From NCBI GenBank assembly GCA_036732565.1, contig DAINCF010000098.1, positions 1 to 16,768 of the forward strand: 16,768 nucleotides of DNA. Direction: 5' to 3'. The notes below the pieces were generated by a model. The model ran no database searches. It saw only the letters and a list, made by a program, of their open reading frames with translations, and had not been told where the DNA came from. Positions within the stretch are counted from its first letter, which is position 1; the number at the start of each line of letters is the position of its first letter. The position numbers and the translations under genes are program-made. Below, piece by piece: positions 1 through 6,125 of the stretch. The stretch comes from JAIVJN01 sp036732565 (GTDB taxonomy: Bacteria > Acidobacteriota > Vicinamibacteria > Vicinamibacterales > UBA2999).

Positions 1-303
1 ACCGCCCCCGCGACGGCCGCCGCCGCCCTCGCCGAAGCCGCCGGCCCGGGGCTCACGTGGACGCGCTTCATTGACCGTCAGCGCGCGTCCGCCGAGGTCT
101 TTGCCGTGCAGCTGATCGATGGCGCGCTGCGCTCCCTCCGGCGTGCTCATTTCGACAAACGCGAAGCCGCGCGCGCGCCCGGTCATCTGGTCCCGCATGA
201 CGCTGACGGACTCGACGGCATCGACTTGCCCAAACAGATCCTGCAATGCCTGTTCGTCGGTATCGTAGGGCAAATTGCCGACATACAACTTTCTGTTAGC
301 CAT
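1..303 (-). CDS. RRM-domain RNA-binding protein (partial, C-terminus off the window)
   Basis: Small single-RRM protein of the bacterial glycine-rich type; such proteins bind single-stranded RNA in the cytoplasm and are often linked to cold response (family knowledge). It begins MANRKLYVGNLPYDTDEQAL. RNP2 is LYVGNL at residues 6-11 and RNP1 is RGFAFVEM at 45-52, carrying the two aromatic residues used for RNA stacking. The domain ends near residue 80, and a glycine/arginine-rich tail begins around residue 88 and continues past the window edge; 101 codons are visible. The ATG at 303 is fixed by GAGGAG at 309-314, 5 nt upstream, and by the methionine lying just before the first RRM strand. It is transcribed alone from its own promoter with a leader of about 140 nt, which suggests RNA-level control. 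The family call is secure; the RNA target is unknown. Confidence 0.93.
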   Translation of the reverse strand, partial: MANRKLYVGNLPYDTDEQALQDLFGQVDAVESVSVMRDQMTGRARGFAFVEMSTPEGAQRAIDQLHGKDLGGRALTVNEARPREPRAGGFGEGGGGRRGGG

Positions 304-443
304 GGACACTCCTCGTCTCGCACTGCGAGACCCTTGCACTCGAATGGGGACAACTGAAGGCTGCTAACGTCGTGCGGAGACGAGTGAGGTGAGACTCCAG
401 AGACGCGAACGGCCGCCTCCTTGGCGGCCGTCACCAACAGACG
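304..443 (-). promoter_or_regulatory. Long 5' leader of the RRM gene with a perfect hairpin at 409-431
   Basis: The region 304-623 is 320 bases without a gene on either strand; the part next to the RRM gene is its untranslated leader. It holds a perfect 9-bp stem, ACGGCCGCC/GGCGGCCGT (409-417 and 423-431), with a 5-nt loop that reads AAGGA on the transcript. Together with the following GG it forms a full Shine-Dalgarno-like AAGGAGG about 110 nt before the true start, with no well-placed start codon behind it. The hairpin would begin about 11 nt into the transcript. The rest (455-623) shows only weak dyads, AAGCT/AGCTT around 575-586 and the REP-like 606-620. A cold-shock type leader is plausible but not proven. 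Confidence 0.5.
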
Positions 444-448
444 CAAAC

Positions 449-454
449 ATTATA
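449..454 (-). promoter_or_regulatory. Promoter -10 box for the RRM gene
   Basis: The minus strand reads TATAAT exactly, inside TCGTATATAATG. The best hexamer 17 bp upstream (472-477, GAGGCA) is a poor -35, so the promoter may depend on the -10 alone or on an activator. Transcription would start near 442, giving a leader of about 139 nt. This box is AT-rich against a very GC-rich background, which adds weight. Confidence 0.6.
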
Positions 455-605
455 TACGAAGTCACCCAAGCTGCCTCAGCTCAACGTGGTCAGCCTCCTG
501 CCCAGGATGGCCATCCGGTCCGCCCAGGCGAGCGCCGACCTCGGTCCATACGCAAGGGAGACGCCAACGCTCGCGAAGCTCTAGCTTGCGCGCCAGCCTT
601 GCTTT

Positions 606-620
606 CCCGCCTCCAGCGGG
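606..620. repeat. Weak REP-like palindrome CCCGCCTCCAGCGGG
   Basis: A 5-bp stem (606-610 and 616-620) with loop CTCCA lies 3 nt past the stop of the kinase-like gene. It matches the core of the palindromes at 13752-13770 and 16396-16414 except for one base. There is no U-tract on the minus strand after it, so it is not a standard intrinsic terminator, though it may protect the 3' end of the mRNA. Confidence 0.35.
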
Positions 621-623
621 CAT

Positions 624-2270
624 CTAGCGTTCGGCGCCGACGAGCTGCCAACTCGCGCCGCCGCGTCTGAAATAGAAACGTGCGGGACGCGACCAGTCGG
701 GGTGTTGGGGATGGCGGCCGGTGATGGTCACACCGACATACTCACCCGAGGTCAGTAACCCATCCGGCGCGCGCGAGGTCATGGTGGTTGTGGTCTGCGC
801 CTCACCGACGTTCGAGGCCTGGTCAGTCGAGTTGTCGAACCGGAACCACTGGAGCGTGTAACCCTCGCCAGGCTGGGCCGCGCGCGCCTCGACGGCCGCG
901 TTCTCGAACGTCAATGTGCCGTCGGCTTGCAACGTCGGGTTGACCACCGGGTTGACGACGTTCAGCCACGTCGCCACCACCTTGTCACGGCGTTTGATGA
1001 TCACCTGCGTGACATAGTCAGTCGCCTGCGGATCGCTGTACTGCGCCTTCTCCACCACGGCGCGCACGTGCGCGTCCGAGAAGCGCGACACGATCCTCGC
1101 GGCCCAGAACGCGTCATCCGGCCGCATGTTGTCGAAGGCGGTGTTGGGATATTCAGGTTTCCAGCTCACCGGATCGAAGGAGTCGGCTTCGATCCGACCA
1201 ACGGACGGAGGCACGCGCGGATACGAGATCCGCATCCAAGGTCGAAGGTACAAGCCGAAGGTCGCGAGGGTCACCCAGCCAGGCCTCTGCTCGAAGATGT
1301 ATTCGTTGCCCGCGCGGTGCACCTGCGCGTGAACTGTGCCGCTTCCGAGGATCGAGCCGAAGTCGAACATGTAGTGCTTGATCCACGAGCGACCGTCGGT
1401 CGTCTCCAGCATGTTGAGGCTGTTCACTCCGCGAGAATCGTCGTGATTGAGCCACGCGCCGAACACGCGCGCGCCGCGCAGCTCTCGCCGGTGCTCGTGC
1501 GCGACGATGTCGTTGGGATCGTCGGGACGCGTCCCGTAGTAGCGGAAGTTGCCGAGCGGTCTGCCGCTCGCGAATCGACTGACGATCACGCGATAGCGAC
1601 CATTGGGCTGGCGCGCCGACTGCTCCAGCACGCGGTCGACGTCGCGCCGGGTCATCCGCCGGCGTTGTCCGTTGAGCTCGTCGCGCAACGTCGCTTTCTC
1701 GGAGATGACGAGCGTCGAGGCGTCGAGCTCCGCGACGTACACCTCGACGACGTGATAGCCGAACGCGTGATAGAACGCCGTCCCGATGATCTCGGCGGCC
1801 GACGCCATCTCGGGATTCGATGGCGGATCGACCTCCACCTGGTACAGCTGCCCGGACGGATCGGTCATCCGAAACCCAGGCTGCCTGCCCGATCCCTTGC
1901 CGCCTGACACCACCCAGCCGTCGAACGAAATGCGGTCGATCCGATCGGGCCCCTTGACGACGTCCGCCACTGACATCGGCTGGCGGCCCATGCGGTTCGT
2001 GAACCAGCTCGAGTCGCGCACTTCGTCGACGGTGTTGACGTTGAGCGCGCGAACGTCGCGCCGCTCGCCGACGTTCCCGAACGTGTTGATCAGGAAGTCG
2101 AATCCGTTGCCGTCCTCCACCTCTTCGATCTTCCCGACGCTGACCACACTGTCATCGTCGACCCACAGCGGATCGTCCGAGAGGAAGCGAGGCGCGGCCG
2201 AGCGACTCGTCGCACCGAGCATCGCGGCTATCGCCACCGCCGCGGCACACACGACCAAACGTCGTCTCAT
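624..2270 (-). CDS. Exported protein with protein-kinase-like motifs, function unknown
   Basis: 548 residues. A signal peptide is clear (MRRR, then hydrophobic to about 21, SAA before residue 27), so the protein acts in the periplasm or at the surface. I do not know a named family, but the order of motifs resembles an atypical kinase fold of the HipA/CotH/Fam20 kind: a glycine-rich stretch GGKGSGRQPGF (123-133), a strand LYQVEVD (142-148) where the ATP lysine would be expected, a helix with E160, a catalytic-loop-like HDDSRGVN (276-283, D278-x4-N283) and DFG at 303-305 within MFDFGS. The expected lysine is E146 (GAG) here. The C-terminal 120 residues look like a beta-rich domain. The ATG at 2270 is supported by AAGGAG overlapping the stop of the upstream barrel gene; an open frame extends further upstream but only inside that gene. 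Translation is probably coupled to the barrel gene. Confidence 0.85.
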   Translation of the reverse strand: MRRRLVVCAAAVAIAAMLGATSRSAAPRFLSDDPLWVDDDSVVSVGKIEEVEDGNGFDFLINTFGNVGERRDVRALNVNTVDEVRDSSWFTNRMGRQPMSVADVVKGPDRIDRISFDGWVVSGGKGSGRQPGFRMTDPSGQLYQVEVDPPSNPEMASAAEIIGTAFYHAFGYHVVEVYVAELDASTLVISEKATLRDELNGQRRRMTRRDVDRVLEQSARQPNGRYRVIVSRFASGRPLGNFRYYGTRPDDPNDIVAHEHRRELRGARVFGAWLNHDDSRGVNSLNMLETTDGRSWIKHYMFDFGSILGSGTVHAQVHRAGNEYIFEQRPGWVTLATFGLYLRPWMRISYPRVPPSVGRIEADSFDPVSWKPEYPNTAFDNMRPDDAFWAARIVSRFSDAHVRAVVEKAQYSDPQATDYVTQVIIKRRDKVVATWLNVVNPVVNPTLQADGTLTFENAAVEARAAQPGEGYTLQWFRFDNSTDQASNVGEAQTTTTMTSRAPDGLLTSGEYVGVTITGRHPQHPDWSRPARFYFRRGGASWQLVGAER

Positions 2271-2283
2271 ATGTGCTTGCTCC

Positions 2284-3495
2284 TTAGAAGATGCCGCCGA
2301 AGACGATGTAGAGGTGTTTGCCATCGCGGCTGCCGAACGCGGCGTCGACACGGAAGACGACGCCGTTGTCGGTGTTGAAGCGGAATCCAATGCCATACGC
2401 GCTTTCGAGATCGCTGAAGTCCAGATCCGAGCGGCGATTCGCGACCTTGCCGGCGTCGTAGAAGAGGGCACCGTCGAGGCCGCTCCAGATCTCCCAGCGA
2501 TACTCGGCGGACGCCACCATCGCGTGCGGTCCCCTGAACCGATAGTTGCGGAAGCCCCGCAGCAGGTCGTTGCCGCCGAGCGCCGGCATCAGGTAGAACG
2601 GCACCTCGCGCCCGTCCTCCGCCGTCGACGTCGAGGTGAAGAGCCGCAGCGCAATGACGCGGCGACCGGCGAAGAAGCCAAAGTACTGGCGAAGGTCGGC
2701 GGTCACGCGATCGTGGGTGAATTGATCCAGCGTGCGATCGTCGAGGTGCGTGAGATCGAGCCGGTAGAAGCCGCCCTGTCGGGCGTTCAGGGGCCGTCGG
2801 TAGTCGACTTCGACGAACGCGTTGGACTGCAGGAAGTTGACCCGCTCGTTCAAGCCAGGGGCCGCCGGCTCCTCGAAGACTTGCTCGATAGAGGGGAGCT
2901 TCTTGTCGCGTCCGCCACTTGCATGCGGGCGCAGGTATTCCAGCCCACCGCCCAGCAGCAGCGCCGGCGCCGGTCGCACCCCGGCGCGGCCACCGACGCG
3001 CGTGGAACGCAACGCGAAGTTGGTGTGGTCGTCTCGGTTCGAGTCGGGACCAAGGCCGAAGAAGTCGTCGGACGGGTTGTCCCGGGTGCCGACCCACCCC
3101 TCGACCATGAATCGATTGCGCGCCAACGCGGGCAGTCGGAATCGCGCCTCGGTGGCCCAATAACGTTGAATGCTCCCGGCCGCCCAGATGTCAAAGGTGC
3201 CGCGATACCCGAACAGGTTGCGATCGCGATAGCCGACGCCGGCCGCAAACCCGCTGGCTACGCTCAACGACCCGAGCTTGGGATAGAAGCCTTCGCGATC
3301 GTAGAGAAAGACCGCGCGATCTTCCGCGAAGTCCATCGCGCGCTCGAACGCCGTCGGCTTGTAGGGGACAGGAGCGCGCGCCTTCTCTTCGCGCGCCAGG
3401 CGCTCGGCCTCCGCACGTGTCTGTGGCGTGTCTTGCGCCAACACCGACGTGGCAGCGAGACACACCACCACCGTGAACTTCACGAGGTGACGCAT
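2284..3495 (-). CDS. BamA/TamA-type outer-membrane beta-barrel protein (surface antigen family)
   Basis: 403 residues with a signal peptide (hydrophobic 7-18, cleavage likely at LA-Q21). After a short charged linker, from about residue 70 the sequence is a run of alternating strands with turns, including FFGLGPDSN (145-153) and GGNDLLRGFRNY (307-318). The latter matches the conserved RGF/RGY motif in loop 6 of BamA/TamA barrels. It ends in phenylalanine (VFGGIF), the usual C-terminal signature for barrel insertion. No POTRA domains are present and the length is about half that of BamA, so this is a barrel-only member of the bacterial surface antigen family (PF01103-like), not the essential BamA. 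It sits 13 nt ahead of the kinase-like gene and 46 nt after the beta-propeller gene. No strong ribosome site is visible before the ATG at 3495. What it inserts, exports or anchors is unknown. Confidence 0.85.
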   Translation of the reverse strand: MRHLVKFTVVVCLAATSVLAQDTPQTRAEAERLAREEKARAPVPYKPTAFERAMDFAEDRAVFLYDREGFYPKLGSLSVASGFAAGVGYRDRNLFGYRGTFDIWAAGSIQRYWATEARFRLPALARNRFMVEGWVGTRDNPSDDFFGLGPDSNRDDHTNFALRSTRVGGRAGVRPAPALLLGGGLEYLRPHASGGRDKKLPSIEQVFEEPAAPGLNERVNFLQSNAFVEVDYRRPLNARQGGFYRLDLTHLDDRTLDQFTHDRVTADLRQYFGFFAGRRVIALRLFTSTSTAEDGREVPFYLMPALGGNDLLRGFRNYRFRGPHAMVASAEYRWEIWSGLDGALFYDAGKVANRRSDLDFSDLESAYGIGFRFNTDNGVVFRVDAAFGSRDGKHLYIVFGGIF

Positions 3496-3512
3496 CCGCC
3501 AAGTCTAACGCA

Positions 3513-3540
3513 GAGTTCGGAGCATGCCGCACACGAACTC
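3513..3540. repeat. Intercistronic stem-loop between propeller and barrel genes
   Basis: Perfect 7-bp arms GAGTTCG (3513-3519) and CGAACTC (3534-3540) flank a 14-nt loop that holds the palindrome GCATGC. It begins 2 nt after the propeller gene's stop on the minus strand. There is no U-run, so it looks more like an mRNA processing or stability structure than a terminator. Confidence 0.4.
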
Positions 3541-3541
3541 G

Positions 3542-4681
3542 CTACGGCTTGGCGAAGCGAATCACATAGTCCGACTTCCCACCCATGTAGAAGCGAGCGG
3601 TCTCACCTGCCAGTTTGTCGGTCCCCACGCCCGGAGCCAGGCCGAGGACCTGCGGGTACCACTCGCCACCTTCGTGAAGCAGTGTCGGCGCCGACCAGGT
3701 CTTGGGGTTCGTGAGATCGGGAAGAAAGGCGATGTAGACGCCACCCTGCTGCCACTCGTTGGAGACCGCCTGATTGAGCAGCATCACGTAGGACCCGAGG
3801 AAGGTATTCCAGTGGACCGACGGGCCCCACCAGACGTTCACTCTCCCGTCGCCCTCGTCCCATCGATGCTGCGCGATGTAGACCGGCGTGGCGACGTCAT
3901 AGACAAACCCGATCATCAAGGTCGATCGGGGCACCGTCGACACCTGCGCCGGGAGCCACGCGCCGGTGTGCCAGACGGCGAGGGCACCGGCTGGCTTGTC
4001 TCGACTGGCCCAGGGCATGCGCCCGAGTGCGACGCCGACGCCGCCGTCGCGCTCCACGTACTGGGTGTAGAAGAAGTAGAGATACTCCTTGTCCGCATCG
4101 AGAACCGCGCTGAAATCGCCGACGCCACCCACGAAGTAGTGGTTGCTGGTGTCGCAGTGCATCAGGTGCGCGGGCATCTCGAGGATCGGGCCGAGGTCCT
4201 CCCAGGTGCGGCCGTGATCCTGTGACCGCGCGGCGCCGATCCGCGGCGCGACTTTCCTTTCGCCAGGACATGCCGTGCTGGCAACCTCGTTGTGGTAGTA
4301 GCCGTACCACGTGTCCACGTCGTCTTCGATCACGGCCTCCATCCACACGCCTCCTGGCGGGGCGGCCGTGCTGAATTTCACCTCGTCCACCGGCTGCAAG
4401 CGGAGATGGTTGCGCCCCGCGCTCAGCTCCGCCCGGCCGTCGATCGAATTGACCACGTGCAGCGTCGGTCGGCCGTCGATCAGATCCCAGACAGCTGGGC
4501 TGTTGGAATCCGATGCGCCAACGAACTCCGTGAGTGGCGCCGCGGCCAACGTTGCGGTCGGCGTCGGCCCCTGCTGAGCTTGAACGCGCGACCCGCGCGT
4601 GTCACCTGAGAGCAACAAGATCGCGAGGAAAAGAATGGTCAATCGGCACGAGAAGAGGACAAGAGGGGGAAGAATCGTCAT
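3542..4681 (-). CDS. Secreted beta-propeller protein, sialidase/glycosidase-like fold
   Basis: 379 residues. The N-terminus is a strong signal sequence with a hydrophobic core (about residues 14-25, LTILFLAILLLSG), so it is exported. An Asp-box, SQDHGRTW at 153-160, is the hallmark turn of sialidase-type propeller blades; further blade-like repeats such as EYLYFFYTQY (199-208) and a WYGYYHNE stretch (125-132) resemble those in GH43/GH32-type five-bladed propellers. Catalytic residues cannot be assigned, so a sugar-binding or glycosidase role is inference. The ATG at 4681 has no clear Shine-Dalgarno; a start inside the first 13 residues would keep the signal sequence. It lies 49 nt downstream of the AI-2E-type gene and 46 nt upstream of the barrel gene on the same strand. 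Confidence 0.75.
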   Translation of the reverse strand: MTILPPLVLFSCRLTILFLAILLLSGDTRGSRVQAQQGPTPTATLAAAPLTEFVGASDSNSPAVWDLIDGRPTLHVVNSIDGRAELSAGRNHLRLQPVDEVKFSTAAPPGGVWMEAVIEDDVDTWYGYYHNEVASTACPGERKVAPRIGAARSQDHGRTWEDLGPILEMPAHLMHCDTSNHYFVGGVGDFSAVLDADKEYLYFFYTQYVERDGGVGVALGRMPWASRDKPAGALAVWHTGAWLPAQVSTVPRSTLMIGFVYDVATPVYIAQHRWDEGDGRVNVWWGPSVHWNTFLGSYVMLLNQAVSNEWQQGGVYIAFLPDLTNPKTWSAPTLLHEGGEWYPQVLGLAPGVGTDKLAGETARFYMGGKSDYVIRFAKP

Positions 4682-4709
4682 CAGGGAGCGCCGTCAGCAA
4701 GAGCGGTAC

Positions 4710-4727
4710 CCGTGCGATGACGCACGG
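4710..4727. repeat. Intercistronic hairpin after the AI-2E-type gene
   Basis: Perfect 7-bp stem CCGTGCG/CGCACGG (4710-4716, 4721-4727) with a 4-nt loop, 3 nt beyond the stop codon at 4731-4733. No U-tract follows on the minus strand, so it is not a classical terminator. It may end or stabilise part of the transcript. Confidence 0.45.
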
Positions 4728-4730
4728 ATC

Positions 4731-5930
4731 TCACTCGCCCAGAAGCTCCGAGAGCGGCTGTAGGTCGTCGACCGACCTGGCAATCGTGCTGACAATCACC
4801 AGCAGCGGCAGCGAGAGCAGGAGGCCGACACTGCCCCACAGCCATCCGCAGAACAGCGCGGTAATCAGCACAGCGACCGGGTTCACGTTGGCCAGACGGC
4901 CGAACAGGACTGGTGTCAGCCAGAAGCCTTCGACGGTCGTAATCGCGACCGTCACCCCGCCGACCAGCGCCGCCGTCCCGGGGTCGCGAAACTGCAGGAG
5001 CGCCGCCAGCGTCGCGGCGAAGGCCACGATGGTGGGACCGAGATAGGGCACCGCGTTCAGCAGACCAGCCGCGATCCCGAACAGCCCCGCGTAGTCCACA
5101 CCGATCCAGCGCAAGGCAAGCCAGGTCGTGAGTCCGACCAGCAGGCCCGTGGTCAGCAAGTGCATGAGCGATCGCGCGACGCGATCGCCAATCTGATCGA
5201 TGACATCGAGCGTGACGCGGCGCCGCGAGAGCGGCGTGCCGCTCAGGCGTACGAGCTTGCGCTTGAAGACGTGGCCGTACGACAACAGGAAGTAGGTGAG
5301 GAACAGCACGATGACCGCCTGAGTACCGATGCCAACGAGCCCCCGCGATCCATCGAAGATGAAGGCTCGTAGGTCGAGCGGCGGCTCGACGACCTGGACG
5401 GCGGTCACACCCTTCGGCGGCGTCGGCCAATCGGTTGACTCGTAAGCCGCACGCTCGAGCTCGTCGATCGCACGCTGCATCTGCGAGAAGAGATGGCCCT
5501 GTTGACTCTCGGTGGCCACCCGCAACGCCTGGCGCAGTTGTCGGCTCCACTGCGGCATCGCTGCGGCTGCTGTCGCGATGTCGTCGGCGGTGCTGTAGGC
5601 CAACGCTGCAGCCCCAGTCAGAAACGTCAGCACGATCAGCGCCGAGGCGAGCGCTCTCGGGAGCCAACGTGACAACGCGCGTACGACCGGCGCTAGCGCC
5701 AGAGCAATCACCACCGACACTGCCACGGGGACGACGAAATCGCGGGCCTCGCGCAGCGCCGCCACGGAGACGATGATGGCGATGACGATGATCGCGTATC
5801 CCTGAAGGCCTGTGTGTCGAACCGGCGCCGTCTCCTCGGGCGACACCGGCATCAAGCGCGTTGGCTCCACCTCGCGCGGCGTCGCCGTGGTCGTCGTCCG
5901 GTGGGCCATGTTCAGGGGCATAGTCAACAT
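4731..5930 (-). CDS. AI-2E family transporter (TqsA/PerM-like integral membrane protein)
   Basis: 399 residues from the chosen ATG. The profile fits PF01594: two N-terminal helices after a polar leader (GYAIIVIAIIVSVAALREA and VVPVAVSVVIALALAPVV), a further helix, an amphipathic region of about 100 residues with predicted helices, then a block of five helices containing the family-typical DYAGLFGIAAGLLNAVPYLG stretch and a C-terminal GSVGLLLSLPLLVI helix. Family members export autoinducer-2 or act as sodium/proton antiporters; the substrate here cannot be told. In-frame ATGs occur at 5930, 5921 and 5909, none with a good ribosome site; I chose the longest. The open frame continues upstream to 6404 but there it only shadows the amidase gene. 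It is divergent from the amidase and first in the minus-strand group. Confidence 0.88.
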   Translation of the reverse strand: MLTMPLNMAHRTTTTATPREVEPTRLMPVSPEETAPVRHTGLQGYAIIVIAIIVSVAALREARDFVVPVAVSVVIALALAPVVRALSRWLPRALASALIVLTFLTGAAALAYSTADDIATAAAAMPQWSRQLRQALRVATESQQGHLFSQMQRAIDELERAAYESTDWPTPPKGVTAVQVVEPPLDLRAFIFDGSRGLVGIGTQAVIVLFLTYFLLSYGHVFKRKLVRLSGTPLSRRRVTLDVIDQIGDRVARSLMHLLTTGLLVGLTTWLALRWIGVDYAGLFGIAAGLLNAVPYLGPTIVAFAATLAALLQFRDPGTAALVGGVTVAITTVEGFWLTPVLFGRLANVNPVAVLITALFCGWLWGSVGLLLSLPLLVIVSTIARSVDDLQPLSELLGE

Positions 5931-6009
5931 CCATGCCAACGGCGTGTGACGAGAACCCCTGTCAGACACTGCACAAGCACGGCCGCATGGACTCGATGAG
6001 GAAGCCGAA

Positions 6010-6038
6010 TCTACACTCTGGACGTTTTGAGCGATACT
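6010..6038 (+). promoter_or_regulatory. Candidate promoter for the amidase gene
   Basis: TCTACA (6010-6015) and GATACT (6033-6038) are separated by 17 bp; each matches the sigma-70 consensus at four of six positions. A start near 6045 would give an 80-nt leader containing the palindromes at 6052-6110. This is only a pattern match. Confidence 0.3.
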
Positions 6039-6051
6039 TGCCCACCTCATG

Positions 6052-6074
6052 CTCGCGAGGCTCCGCCTCGCGAG
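6052..6074. repeat. Palindromic repeat, 10-bp stem (REP-like, type A)
   Basis: CTCGCGAGGC (6052-6061), loop TCC, then GCCTCGCGAG (6065-6074), a perfect hairpin. The core GCGAGGC-TYC-GCCTC recurs at 16321-16335. It lies in the leader of the amidase gene and is followed 15 nt later by a type B palindrome, the same A-then-B order as near 16320-16418. Confidence 0.6.
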
Positions 6075-6089
6075 AACACGGTTGGCGTT

Positions 6090-6110
6090 GCCCCGACACC
6101 GGCGGGGCGA
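6090..6110 (+). repeat. Palindromic repeat, degenerate copy (REP-like, type B)
   Basis: GCCCCGACACCGGCGGGGC (6090-6108) plus GA differs at two of 21 positions from the copies at 16396-16416 and 13750-13770. It ends just before the amidase ribosome site, 17 nt before the start codon. Confidence 0.5.
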
Positions 6111-6125
6111 AGTGGAGGATCGGGC

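Noticed and set aside
183..446. 87-codon minus-strand open frame in the RRM leader, starting TTG
   Set aside because: It overlaps the RRM gene in another frame, has no family resemblance, and its start lies at the -10/transcription start.
1786..3714. 642-codon plus-strand open frame
   Set aside because: Antisense shadow across the barrel and kinase-like genes; low-complexity composition typical of GC-rich reverse frames.
4681..5934. 417-codon minus-strand frame over the AI-2E-type gene
   Set aside because: Arg/Ala/Gly-rich out-of-frame translation with no membrane segments; the neighbouring frame gives a clear AI-2E transporter.
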